Counted from the first letter of the stretch, positions 1 through 7,377 are shown. The stretch: 7,886 bases of DNA from Rhodospirillaceae bacterium (GCA_002730675.1 PCAV01000127.1:1-7886); one strand, 5' to 3'. Made by a program: numbers and translations. Notes: generated by a model from the letters alone, not told the origin.

Positions 1-137
1 CGTTAGCTATGATCTGGGGTGTTTGTATAGGAACGTACTCATCGATATTTATAGCCGTTCCTATCCTACTCTACGTTAAGTTAAAACGTGGTGATGGAGA
101 CCAAAGCGGTTTGCAGGCTCCAGAAGACGAGAGGTAG
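1..137 (+). CDS. secF: Protein translocase subunit SecF, C-terminal end (5' truncated)
   Basis: This is the last 44 residues of an open frame entering from the left edge (codons in phase from base 3, TAG at 135-137). It reads as one hydrophobic segment containing GVCIGTYSSIFIAVPILLY, followed by a basic and then polar tail (KLKRGDGDQ...APEDER). A G-x-x-I-G-T-Y-S-S-I-F-I-A-x-P pattern in the last membrane helix is characteristic of SecF. SecF partners SecD in the inner membrane and uses proton-motive force to help SecYEG export proteins. The start and the rest of the RND-type membrane domain lie outside the window. Only 9 nt separate the stop from the next gene, so the two are probably co-transcribed. 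The call rests on the final helix alone, but that motif is distinctive and the downstream Mth938-like gene is the usual alphaproteobacterial neighbour of secDF. Confidence 0.85.
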   Translation, partial: LAMIWGVCIGTYSSIFIAVPILLYVKLKRGDGDQSGLQAPEDER

Positions 138-146
138 AACTTACTA

Positions 147-524
147 ATGGATGTGACGCCTAGTGTCTCTAAAGGCCGCCAGTTAGTAGAAAGTTACGGC
201 GATGGCGTCTTGAAAATATCTGGTGGCGTTTGCAACGCCCCTGATAGTGTATTTCTAGGGCCCTGTTTCTCTCCCGAAGTTTTTGAAGCGGGTGAAAGTA
301 CTTGCAAAATATTGCGGGAAGTATTCCAAACAGGCTATAGCCCACCAATATTGCTTTGTGGGGTTGGAATAAATACACGCCTAAAATTAGAAATTGAGAA
401 AGAATTCGTTCATCAAAAGGATTGCGTTTTAGAAGCAATGAATACGAGTGCGGCGTGCCGTACGTTTAATGTTCTTTATGCGGAGGACAAGAGGGCCGCA
501 GCCGTTTTGTTTCCAATTGATTAA
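147..524 (+). CDS. Mth938-like domain protein (DUF498; bacterial relative of NDUFAF3)
   Basis: A 125-residue protein covering the whole small Mth938/DUF498 fold. Recognisable parts are YGDGVLKISGG at about residues 17-27, the hydrophobic strand PPILLCGVGINTRL at 66-79, and the best-conserved block near the C-terminus, EAMNTSAACRTFNVLYAED (96-114). That block matches the family pattern E-x-M-x-T-x-A-A-C-R-T-[YF]-N-V-L-x-x-E-[DG], and the protein ends almost at once after it, as usual. No signal peptide or membrane segment is visible, so it is probably cytosolic. The biochemical role of bacterial members is not settled. The mitochondrial homologue NDUFAF3 is a complex I assembly factor, and a similar role here is inference. 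The ATG at 147 lies 9 nt after the secF stop, with GAGG at 131-134 as a possible but distant ribosome site. Length and frame are intact. Confidence 0.85.
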   Translation: MDVTPSVSKGRQLVESYGDGVLKISGGVCNAPDSVFLGPCFSPEVFEAGESTCKILREVFQTGYSPPILLCGVGINTRLKLEIEKEFVHQKDCVLEAMNTSAACRTFNVLYAEDKRAAAVLFPID

Positions 525-534
525 AACAAAAGAA

Positions 535-1434
535 GTGAAAGCAGGTTTGGCTACGTGTCGCTTGGTTGCAAGAAAAGCTAATGCGAACTTCTTTTATGCC
601 TCTCAAATTCTCAAAACACCGAAGAGAGAATTCTTTTATGCAACGTATGCCGCAATGCGCATAATTGATGATGTTATTGACGAAAAATTTTTAAAGCTTG
701 ATGCGAAAAGCCAAAACAGATTAAAAACGAATTTCGAAAAAAAATTGTCTAGGTGGTTACAACAGGTTTTGCACCTAGAGATAGTTGATGGGCCTTTGTC
801 GCCGGGAATAATTCATGGTCTTAAATATACTATTGGTAGAAGCGATTTAACCAAATCCGTTTGGCGTGATCTCGCTGCGTCACTAGCAATGGATATTGAT
901 GGAACTGATATGCACTCTTGGGATGATTTTTTGAAGTATTGCAAAGGTGCTACAATTGCTCCGGCGTCGATATACATTTATTTACTTGCTGCCATTCATA
1001 CGAGAGAAAAGCATTTTGAATACCAGATGCCCCATGAATTGAGCTACTACGCTCGTGATTTAGCAATTTATTGCTATATTGTGCACATCATACGAGATTT
1101 AATAAAAGACGCTACCGCATCACCAAGATTAATCACCATTCCAAATGAATTATTATTTAAGAATGGTCTTTCACGATCGACACTTTCCTCATCGTTAAAA
1201 AATAAAGATCCGGCTATTGTGAATTTAGCGAACGACTTAATCAGAATAGCGGAACCATTCTACCGCAAAGGGCACGAAGTATTGTTTGAACTTAATAGTT
1301 TACTTGGGTTTTCGGAAAAAGCTGCTCTAAATAAATTGATTGGTGTCTATGATAAGCTATATATGGTAGCGCAAGAAGATGTTCACATTCTTATAGAACA
1401 GGGGCAGGGTCTCGAAGAAAAATTTCGAACCTGA
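535..1434 (+). CDS. Squalene/phytoene synthase family protein (trans-isoprenyl diphosphate synthase, head-to-head type)
   Basis: With the GTG at 535 this is a 299-residue, largely helical protein, close to the usual family length of about 280-310. It has the family N-terminus (TCRLVARKANANFFYA, about 7-22) and the first Asp-rich motif DDVID at 45-49. The mid-protein segment is YCKGATIAPASIY (135-147), where phytoene synthases normally have YC-x-x-V-A-G-x-V-G. The second Asp motif RDLIKD is at 187-192, so both DXXXD pairs that bind the Mg-diphosphates are present. The usual GR-x-YLP is altered to PRLITIP (197-203). Catalysis therefore looks possible, but substrate and product cannot be told; no other carotenoid or hopanoid gene is in view. 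Start choice: the frame is open from GTG 448, but that part lies inside the conserved end of the preceding gene. GTG 535 (10 nt after its stop) or TTG 517 fit the family N-terminus better. No clear Shine-Dalgarno supports any of them. Confidence 0.8.
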   Translation: MKAGLATCRLVARKANANFFYASQILKTPKREFFYATYAAMRIIDDVIDEKFLKLDAKSQNRLKTNFEKKLSRWLQQVLHLEIVDGPLSPGIIHGLKYTIGRSDLTKSVWRDLAASLAMDIDGTDMHSWDDFLKYCKGATIAPASIYIYLLAAIHTREKHFEYQMPHELSYYARDLAIYCYIVHIIRDLIKDATASPRLITIPNELLFKNGLSRSTLSSSLKNKDPAIVNLANDLIRIAEPFYRKGHEVLFELNSLLGFSEKAALNKLIGVYDKLYMVAQEDVHILIEQGQGLEEKFRT

Positions 1435-1443
1435 AAAATATGA

Positions 1444-2269
1444 ATGGTCTTGGGAATCTTATTAATTACCAGCAGAGACTTGGTTGAGAAGGCCGGGTCA
1501 GAGACATATGTGTGGTCTATTCGCTGATCGTGATGTTAAAGATTTTTTGTTTGCGATCTACGCGCTCTATCATGAGCTTGAAACTATAACACCTCGCACA
1601 CAAGAGTTTAGCCTGGGGGAAGTAGGTTTGAAATGGCGGAGAGAAACTTTGTTAGCGTTTAAACTAGAGGGCAACTTCTCAAAACATTTAATGGTATAAG
1701 GAATTTACAATATTAAATGGGGAGCCACATTTTAGTTGGGAGCTAATGCAGGCGATCATTGGCGAACGGGAAGAAGATTTATTAAAAAAGAAATCTAAAA
1801 CGATCGAGTAATTAGAAAGGTAAATAAAAATACCTCCGGAGCTTTTAAACTGATAACCTGGGGTTTATTGGGTGTTACAGACGAGCACGTCAATACATTG
1901 GTTTTGCCTACGGTTTGAGCGACAAAAAGGTTTGTTACGTAGATATTACCTTGCTATCGATATATTGTAAGGTGGAAATCAAAAAGAAGGCATTAGATGC
2001 TTCGGAATGAAAATAACAGAAATTAGAGCAACCCTTCTTTCAAAAGCTCGCCAAACGCAACTAGTTATAACGAAAGTGGCTGTGGTTGCCTTATTACTAG
2101 CCAGCCTGACGAGTTTGTATAATAACCACTTAAAAAGCGCTAACACCGACGTTTTTGATCCATGATTAAGCCAAGCGAGCAACTAGAGCGTTTGGTTATT
2201 GCTTTCAGTTACTGTTTCAAAAAATTCAATAACCAAGAGGATCTGAGTTCAATTAATCCAACTGCTTAA
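1444..2269 (+). pseudogene. Decayed NDUFAF6-type squalene/phytoene synthase-like gene
   Basis: No single frame is open, but successive fragments in changing frames line up in order with the non-catalytic NDUFAF6-type family. From ATG 1444, RDLVEKAGSETY (to 1509) is followed after a one-base shift by MCGLFADRDVKDFLFAIYAL and YHELETI...GEVGLKWRRETLL (1508-1696). Then come WELMQAIIGEREEDLLKKK (in 1692-1811), NTSGAFKLITWGLLGVTDEH (in 1802-1918), VRQYIGFAYGL (about 1885-1917), ALLLASLTSLYNNHLKSAN and DVFDP (in 2007-2165), and PSEQLERLVIAFSYCFKKF (in 2162-2269). These match the family landmarks LFAP-x-x-R-x-x-LFALYAFN-x-EL, GEIRLQWWRE, the D-x-RE-x-DL segment, the AGAL-x-RLALR-x-LG helix and the C-terminal YLRRL-x-x-x-DPFDP. 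About six frame changes plus stops are needed over a span normal for an intact member (~275 aa). It lies 9 nt after the previous gene, so it was the last gene of that operon. I aligned it by eye from remembered family patterns. Confidence 0.75.
2192..2236. repeat. Perfect 10-bp inverted repeat with 25-nt spacer
   Basis: TTGGTTATTG at 2192-2201 is exactly complemented by CAATAACCAA at 2227-2236. It lies inside the tail of the decayed gene and 12 nt beyond the trmFO stop, so in the leftward transcript it would form a stem-loop just after the coding region. No T-run follows on either strand, so it is not a standard intrinsic terminator. It could mark or protect the 3' end of the uvrA-trmFO message. 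A chance repeat in AT-rich DNA is possible but less likely at ten perfect pairs. Confidence 0.5.
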
Positions 2270-3601
2270 ATCATTTAAAGCTCTTTTTGCAAGAGCCTTT
2301 TTTCTCTCAACACCCTTTAAACGAATGGCTTTGCCCTTATGATTTAGCTTGTCCGGTAACCCCGGAAATAATCCAAAGTTTATATTTGTTGGTTGAAAGT
2401 TTTCTCCATGCTCGGCATTTGTTATATGGGAGAGCAAAGATGCCAAGGCAGTATTCTTTGGTGGTGTGTTTGGCTCGCTTCCTAAAGTCTCGTTAGAAAA
2501 AAACGTGCCCGCTAATAGCCCCATGGCGGCACTCTCTAAATAGCCCTCAACTCCTGTAATTTGTCCCGCAAATCGTATTCGTTCGTGGTGTTTGAGTCGA
2601 AGGGTCTTATCCAACAAGCGAGGGGAGTTAATAAAAGTATTTCGGTGTAGCCCGCCTAGTTTAGCGAATTCTGCATTTTCTAGGCCGGGTATTCGTCTAA
2701 AAAGTTGTTTTTGATTGCTGTGTCTAGTTTTGGTTTGAAAGCCTACCATATTGTACAACGAAGCTGCCTCGTTATCTTGACGAAGCTGCACAACAGCGTG
2801 AGGCCGTTCGCCTGTATGAGGGTTGGTTAAGCCAACTGGTTTCATAGGACCAAATCTAAGAGTTTCTCGTCCTCGTCTGGCCATTTCCTCTATGGGCATA
2901 CACCCTTCAAAATAAGGTGTCGCTTCCTCCCAGCTCTTGAATTTAATAGTTTCCTGAGATGTTAAATCGTCGATAAAATCATCGTACTCTTTTTTGTTTA
3001 ATGGGCAGTTTATGTAGTCACCGGAACCATTTAATTCAGTGTTTTTGTCGTATCGTGATTGATACCAGGCTTTAGAGAAATCGATACTCGCTGTGTAAAC
3101 AACGGGAGCAATTGCATCAAAGAATGCGAGAGATTCTCTTCCACTCAGGTAAGCAATTTCATCTGCTAGTCGAGAGGAGGTAAGGGGACCGGTGGCAATT
3201 ATCACTTTCGCATCGGGTGATAGCTGGCTTAAGGTCATCTCTGTACGTTGTAGATTAATTAATTTTTCTTCAGTGATTGCTCTCTCTACGTTCTCCGAAA
3301 AAAGGATTCTATCCACTGCCAGGGCGCTTCCAGCGGGGATTCGAGCAGCGTCAGCGGCCTTCATTATTAGTGAGTCGCATTGACGCATTTCCTCGTGCAA
3401 AACGCCTACGGCGTTTGCTGTTTTATCGTCTGATCGAAAAGAATTTGAACACACCAATTCGGCTAGATTCGATGTAGTGTGTGCTTCAGTCATTATTTGA
3501 GGACGCATCTCGTACAAAATACATTCAACATTTCGTCTAGAGAGCTGCCATGCTGCCTCACAACCAGCTAGACCTCCTCCAATTATATGAATAATTCTCA
3601 T
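2249..3601 (-). CDS. trmFO: TrmFO, FAD- and folate-dependent tRNA (uracil-54-C5)-methyltransferase
   Basis: A full-length 450-residue protein. TrmFO makes ribothymidine at position 54 in the T-loop of tRNA, taking the carbon from methylenetetrahydrofolate and reducing equivalents from FAD/NAD(P)H, instead of the SAM used by TrmA. Visible features are the N-terminal dinucleotide fold IIHIIGGGLAGCEAA (3-17), EMRP (31-34), and LVCSNSFRSD (49-58) with C51 at the place of the catalytic Cys53 of the Bacillus enzyme. The block FEGCMPIEEMARRG (231-244) puts C234 at the place of Cys226, and the C-terminal FAD segment is FAGQITGVEGYLESAAMG (344-361). I chose the ATG at 3601, which starts right at MRIIHIIGGG as in the family. 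An in-frame TTG at 3664, overlapping the uvrA stop as TTGA, would add 21 non-family residues. It follows uvrA by 59 nt on the same strand and probably shares its transcript. It converges on the secF operon. Confidence 0.95.
   Translation of the reverse strand: MRIIHIIGGGLAGCEAAWQLSRRNVECILYEMRPQIMTEAHTTSNLAELVCSNSFRSDDKTANAVGVLHEEMRQCDSLIMKAADAARIPAGSALAVDRILFSENVERAITEEKLINLQRTEMTLSQLSPDAKVIIATGPLTSSRLADEIAYLSGRESLAFFDAIAPVVYTASIDFSKAWYQSRYDKNTELNGSGDYINCPLNKKEYDDFIDDLTSQETIKFKSWEEATPYFEGCMPIEEMARRGRETLRFGPMKPVGLTNPHTGERPHAVVQLRQDNEAASLYNMVGFQTKTRHSNQKQLFRRIPGLENAEFAKLGGLHRNTFINSPRLLDKTLRLKHHERIRFAGQITGVEGYLESAAMGLLAGTFFSNETLGSEPNTPPKNTALASLLSHITNAEHGENFQPTNINFGLFPGLPDKLNHKGKAIRLKGVERKKALAKRALNDLSSWIN
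2280..2303 (+). terminator. Intrinsic terminator of the secF operon, inside the trmFO coding end
   Basis: Read rightward, GCTCTT (2280-2285), a five-base loop TTTGC, and AAGAGC (2291-2296) form a six-pair hairpin, followed by C and six T (2298-2303). This is the standard Rho-independent layout for the rightward operon, whose last (decayed) gene ends just before it. Read leftward, the hairpin is preceded by the A-run and has no T-tail, so it should not stop trmFO transcription. The same bases encode trmFO residues near RKKALAKRALND, about 30 nt before its stop. Confidence 0.7.
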
Positions 3602-3660
3602 TATTTTAAAACCCAGAATAGTTTGTCCGGTTGTATGCAATATCGAGATGAGTGTTAATT

Positions 3661-6531
3661 TCAAATTGCCTTAGAAAATGCCTTGCTTTGTCGTTCGGTT
3701 AATAACTTAAGGTAAAATCCAGTCTGACTTTCTTTTACATTAATAATATCCTCTGGAGTGCCCTCTGTAACGATTGAACCGCCCAAGTTGCCCCCATTGG
3801 GACCTATATCTATGATCCAGTCTGCTGTTTTAATTACATCTAAATTGTGTTCGATGACGACTACAGTATTTCCCTGGTTTACTAGCGTGTGCAAAACACT
3901 TAGCAGTTTCTTTATATCATCAAAATGTAGGCCAGTAGTAGGCTCATCTAGTATGTAGAGTGTTTTTCCAGTTGCCCGCCTAGCTAACTCTTTAGAAAGC
4001 TTTACCCGTTGAGCTTCCCCACCTGAAAGTGTGGTAGCAGGTTGGCCAATATTTATATACCCTAAACCAACGCGTTGCAGAGTAATTAATTTTTCTCGAA
4101 TTGATGGAATAGCTTTGAAGAAATCAACGCCCTCATCGACAGTCATTTGTAAAACATCAGCTATTGACTTGTTCTTATATCGTACATCAAGAGTTTCCCT
4201 ATTATACCTTTTACCTTTACAGGTTTCACATTGAACATAAACGTCCGGTAAAAAGTGCATCTCAATTTTTATGACGCCGTCACCTTGGCATGCCTCACAT
4301 CGACCTCCCTTCACATTAAATGAAAAACGTCCTGGACCGTATCCTCGCACCTTAGCCTCAGGTAATCCAGAAAACCATTCTCGTATCGGTGTAAAAGCGC
4401 CAGTGTAAGTTGCGGGGTTAGATCTTGGAGTTCGACCAATCGGAGATTGATTAATGTCGACTACCTTATCTAGAAATTCTAGACCCTCAACAGTCTCGTA
4501 TGGTCCTGGGACTAATCTACTAGAATGCAAAACACGCGCCGCTATTTTCCAGATGGTTTCAATTACTAACGAAGATTTACCGCCGCCAGAAACACCTGTT
4601 ACACACGTAAATGTTCCAAGTGGAATACTTGCTGTGATATTCTTTAGATTATTAGCTTGGGCACCGATTACTTTAAATTTACGCTCTTCTGAGATGGGTC
4701 TCCTGATTGTTGGGGTTTCTATTTCTAGAACGCCAGAAAGGTATTTCCCGGTGAGACTCACAGGAGATTGTAAAATGTCCTCTGGCCGACCCTCAGCTAC
4801 TACCGTTCCTCCGTGTTTTCCTGCTCCAGGTCCCATATCTAGAACATAGTCGGCGCTTCTGATGGCGTCTTCATCATGTTCTACAACTATAACTGTGTTA
4901 CCTAAATCTCTCAGTCTCTGCAGCGTCTTGAGAAGGCGTTCGTTATCGCGTTGATGCAGTCCGATAGAGGGTTCATCAAGGACATAAAGCACACCAGTTA
5001 ACCCTGATCCTATTTGCGATGCCAATCTTATGCGTTGGCTTTCTCCTCCCGACAAAGTACCTGAAGTTCTTGAAAGCGTTAGGTAATCTAAGCCAACGTT
5101 TTTCAAAAATCCTAGCCTTTCTCTAATTTCCTTTAGAATGCGTTCCGCTATCTCTACTTGTTTTGGTTCAAGAAATTCTTCAATTTTTTCAAACCAACCG
5201 AAAGCTTCCGAAATTGAGAAATTAGTTACATCTGTAATGGTTGAACCATTTATTTTCACAGCAAGGGCGGCTGGCTTTAGGCGTTGTCCTTGGCACGTCT
5301 CGCAATTTGCAGCCGATTGGTATCGGCTTAATTCTTCCCTTAACCTATTGGAATCACTCTCTCTAAATCTACGCTCTAGATTTGGCACTAAACCCTCAAA
5401 TGGCTTTTGGGTAGTATAAGAACGAGACCCATCATCGTATGATATTTCAACTGGCGTTTCACCGGTTCCAAACAACAAAGCGTCCTGAAAATTCATATCT
5501 AAATCCTCAAAAGGGGTGCTCATAGAAGCAGAGAAGTGAGTGCAAAGACTTTTGAGTGTTTGATTATAATACTTTGAAGGTGAGGAAGCCCAGGGCGCTA
5601 CTGCGCCTTGCTGAAGACTTAATTTACAGTTTGGTATAATTAGGTCTTTGTCAAAATATAGCTTGGTTCCGAGGCCCTCACAATCGGGACATGCTCCAAA
5701 TGGATTGTTAAAAGAAAATAGTCGTGGTTCGATTTCCTCTATGGTGAAGCCGGATACTGGGCAAGCAAACTTAGCCGAAAAAATAAGTTGCTCAGCTGTG
5801 TCTGCATTTTCGGCGATCAGCAATCCGTCAGAGAGTTCAAGAACTGTCTCGATAGAGTCTGCTAGCCTAGCTTCAAGGCCTTCACGTACTACTACCCGAT
5901 CCACAACAACTTCTATATCGTGCTTTATGTTTTTATCTAAAGTCGGTGTGTCATTTAAATCGTAGACCTGACCATCAATCTTTACTCTTTGAAAACCTTT
6001 TTTTCTGTATTCAGAAAAATCCTTTTTAAATTCACCTTTGCGACCTCGAACTACCGGCGCAAGTATTAATAATCTCGTATTTGCAGGTGACGCTGAAATC
6101 GCGTCGACCATTTGGCTAACCGTCTGACTTTCAATAGGTTTCCCTGTTGTTGGTGAGTAGGGAATTCCTATCCTTGCAAAAAGTAACCTCAAATAATCAT
6201 AAATTTCAGTTACGGTACCTACTGTAGATCGTGGATTCCTAGATGTAGTTTTTTGCTCGATCGATATGGCTGGTGAAAGACCTTCTATCATATCAACTTC
6301 CGGCTTTTGCATCAGCTCCAAAAACTGCCGAGCATATGCTGATAGGCTTTCCACGTAACGCCTCTGCCCTTCAGCATAAATTGTATCGAAAGCGAGCGAT
6401 GATTTACCAGAGCCGCTTGGCCCAGTTATTACAACAAGACTTTCTTTAGGTAGCGTGGCGTCAACCCCTTTCAAGTTGTGAGCCCGTGCTCCACGAACTA
6501 CTAGCTTGTTGATACTTTGATTGTGGGACAT
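3661..6531 (-). CDS. uvrA: UvrABC system protein A (excision-repair damage-sensing ATPase)
   Basis: A complete 956-residue UvrA. It dimerises, scans DNA for bulky lesions with UvrB and loads UvrB for UvrC incision. The two ABC ATPase units are intact. Unit one has Walker [10 protein letters not shown] (37-45), signature LSGGESQ (493-499) and Walker B YVLDEP with D519-E520. Unit two has GVSGGGKSS (646-654), LSGGEAQ (835-841) and YILDEP with D862-E863. The insertion segment [20 protein letters not shown] (86-105) and the C-terminal zinc module (C745, C748, C768, C771) are present. A third CxxC pair is at C410/C413. The N-terminal zinc module is CPVS...CPDC (257-284): the second Cys is a Ser (S260), and as I recall this is common in alphaproteobacterial UvrA. 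The ATG at 6531 gives the normal N-terminus; no strong ribosome site is visible. It is divergent from ssb and leads trmFO. Confidence 0.97.
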   Translation of the reverse strand: MSHNQSINKLVVRGARAHNLKGVDATLPKESLVVITGPSGSGKSSLAFDTIYAEGQRRYVESLSAYARQFLELMQKPEVDMIEGLSPAISIEQKTTSRNPRSTVGTVTEIYDYLRLLFARIGIPYSPTTGKPIESQTVSQMVDAISASPANTRLLILAPVVRGRKGEFKKDFSEYRKKGFQRVKIDGQVYDLNDTPTLDKNIKHDIEVVVDRVVVREGLEARLADSIETVLELSDGLLIAENADTAEQLIFSAKFACPVSGFTIEEIEPRLFSFNNPFGACPDCEGLGTKLYFDKDLIIPNCKLSLQQGAVAPWASSPSKYYNQTLKSLCTHFSASMSTPFEDLDMNFQDALLFGTGETPVEISYDDGSRSYTTQKPFEGLVPNLERRFRESDSNRLREELSRYQSAANCETCQGQRLKPAALAVKINGSTITDVTNFSISEAFGWFEKIEEFLEPKQVEIAERILKEIRERLGFLKNVGLDYLTLSRTSGTLSGGESQRIRLASQIGSGLTGVLYVLDEPSIGLHQRDNERLLKTLQRLRDLGNTVIVVEHDEDAIRSADYVLDMGPGAGKHGGTVVAEGRPEDILQSPVSLTGKYLSGVLEIETPTIRRPISEERKFKVIGAQANNLKNITASIPLGTFTCVTGVSGGGKSSLVIETIWKIAARVLHSSRLVPGPYETVEGLEFLDKVVDINQSPIGRTPRSNPATYTGAFTPIREWFSGLPEAKVRGYGPGRFSFNVKGGRCEACQGDGVIKIEMHFLPDVYVQCETCKGKRYNRETLDVRYKNKSIADVLQMTVDEGVDFFKAIPSIREKLITLQRVGLGYINIGQPATTLSGGEAQRVKLSKELARRATGKTLYILDEPTTGLHFDDIKKLLSVLHTLVNQGNTVVVIEHNLDVIKTADWIIDIGPNGGNLGGSIVTEGTPEDIINVKESQTGFYLKLLTERQSKAFSKAI

Positions 6532-6560
6532 AGCTATTTTTCGTATGATTAGCGTTTAAA

Positions 6561-6582
6561 AGACCTACATTAAGTAGGATCT
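6561..6582. promoter_or_regulatory. Bulged dyad in the uvrA-ssb intergenic region
   Basis: AGACCTAC (6561-6568), spacer ATTAA, then GTAGG-A-TCT (6574-6582) form an eight-pair dyad with one bulged A at 6579. It sits 30 nt upstream of the uvrA start, in the only stretch that can hold promoters for uvrA and ssb. It could be an operator or a leader hairpin; its role is unproven. In the whole 6532-6768 interval I found neither an alphaproteobacterial LexA pattern (GTTC-N7-GTTC or GAAC-N7-GAAC) nor the CTGT-N8-ACAG type. No convincing -35/-10 pair stood out for either gene, although TAAAAT at 6712-6717 is a possible ssb -10. Confidence 0.3.
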
Positions 6583-6768
6583 AATGGCAAATAAGAAAAG
6601 GTATTTTAATAAAAGACAGCTAAATGGCCGGAATTTATTTTTTCGAATTTCTAACGATAAAGAAAGCTACAATTAAAGAAAATAACTTACAATTCTAACC
6701 TTCTTGCTAGTTAAAATAGATTAATTGTGCCAACATAAAGTAATTTAAAAATAGGGCGAGTGGTAAAT

Positions 6769-7251
6769 ATGGCAGGAAGCATAAATAAGGTCATTTTAGT
6801 TGGAAATTTGGGTCGCGACCCAGAAGTAAGGAGTATGCAAGATGGAGGAAAAATAGTTCAACTGTCTCTAGCGACTTCTGAAACCTGGAAGGATAGAAGC
6901 TCGGGCGAGCGCCGGGAGCGCACCGAGTGGCATCGGGTTGTAATTTTCAATGAAGCACTGGGTAATATCGCCGAACAATATCTTAGAAAAGGTTCAACTG
7001 TTTATATTGAAGGACAGTTGCAAACCCGAAAATGGGGCGAGCCAGGGCAGGAAAAATACACGACAGAGGTGGTGTTACAACGCTACAGAGGAGAGCTTAC
7101 TATGCTAGGCAACCGGCAAGATCAAGGCTCGGCTGGAAATTACATCCCGCAAGATACGGGTTTTGATGGCAACTCATCTCAAAGTATAGTCGAAAATTCT
7201 AATGACGCGGGGAGTAAGTTTGAAGATTTGGATGATGAAATTCCATTCTGA
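6769..7251 (+). CDS. ssb: Single-stranded DNA-binding protein
   Basis: A complete 160-residue bacterial SSB. It coats single-stranded DNA as a tetramer during replication, recombination and repair, and recruits partners through its tail. The OB-fold spans about residues 1-112. It opens [18 protein letters not shown] (4-21) and carries the aromatic DNA-stacking positions W40, W54, F60 and W89, equivalent to Trp40, Trp54, Phe60 and Trp88 of the E. coli protein. A short, Gln/Ser/Asn/Gly-rich disordered linker (about 113-150) leads to the acidic tip [10 protein letters not shown] (151-160), which contains the DDEIPF partner-binding hexapeptide. I chose ATG 6769; an in-frame GTG at 6760 would add only MVN and fits the family worse. 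AGGG at 6753-6756 is a distant possible ribosome site. It is divergent from uvrA, as in many Proteobacteria, and followed by gyrA, a common alphaproteobacterial order. Confidence 0.96.
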   Translation: MAGSINKVILVGNLGRDPEVRSMQDGGKIVQLSLATSETWKDRSSGERRERTEWHRVVIFNEALGNIAEQYLRKGSTVYIEGQLQTRKWGEPGQEKYTTEVVLQRYRGELTMLGNRQDQGSAGNYIPQDTGFDGNSSQSIVENSNDAGSKFEDLDDEIPF

Positions 7252-7292
7252 GCACTTGCTTTTTGAAAATTAAACGAAATTCTATTTATCAA

Positions 7293-7313
7293 CCTTTTTC
7301 AAAGGATTTTTTT
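7293..7313 (+). terminator. Weak intrinsic terminator after ssb
   Basis: CCTTT (7293-7297), loop TTC, AAAGG (7301-7305), then A and seven T (7307-7313), 41 nt after the ssb stop. The stem is only five pairs with two G-C, so termination is probably partial. The strong T-run and the position before a separate gyrA promoter support the call. Confidence 0.45.
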
Positions 7314-7348
7314 ACGGGATTAAGGTTTTTGGGCGTTTAAAGGGGAGT

Positions 7349-7377
7349 TTGTTACTCGCCAGTATATATGCTATAAT
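7349..7377 (+). promoter_or_regulatory. Sigma70-type promoter of gyrA
   Basis: TTGTTA (7349-7354, four of six bases of TTGACA), an exact 17-bp spacer, and a perfect TATAAT (7372-7377). Transcription would begin near 7383-7385, giving a leader of about 85 nt before the gyrA ATG. The leader holds a small AT-only dyad, AATTAG (7402-7407) / CTAATT (7414-7419). This is the best promoter match in the window and indicates that gyrA has its own transcript separate from ssb. Confidence 0.65.

Noticed and set aside
448..534. Upstream in-frame extension of the synthase-like gene starting at GTG 448
   Set aside because: It lies within the conserved C-terminal block of the Mth938 gene in another frame, gives a basic sequence unlike the family N-terminus, and has no ribosome site. 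The family match begins just after GTG 535.
1484..1699. A 71-residue ORF that could be a stand-alone small gene
   Set aside because: It is one frame segment of the decayed NDUFAF6-type gene; the preceding and following parts of the family continue in other frames.
2007..2165. A 52-residue ORF with a hydrophobic middle that could be a small membrane protein
   Set aside because: Its second half (ALLLASLTSLYNNHLKSAN...DVFDP) lines up with the C-terminal region of NDUFAF6-type proteins and sits exactly where that part of the decayed gene should be.
3602..3664. TTG start for trmFO overlapping the uvrA stop
   Set aside because: It would add 21 residues before the conserved MRIIHIIGGG start; ATG 3601 matches the family.
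5138..5419. Forward-strand ORFs inside uvrA (also 4454-4849 and 5648-5965)
   Set aside because: They are antisense to clearly conserved uvrA coding sequence and their translations resemble no family I know.
6760..6768. GTG start three codons upstream of the ssb ATG
   Set aside because: It adds only MVN and the conserved N-terminus begins at the ATG; spacing to a ribosome site does not favour it.
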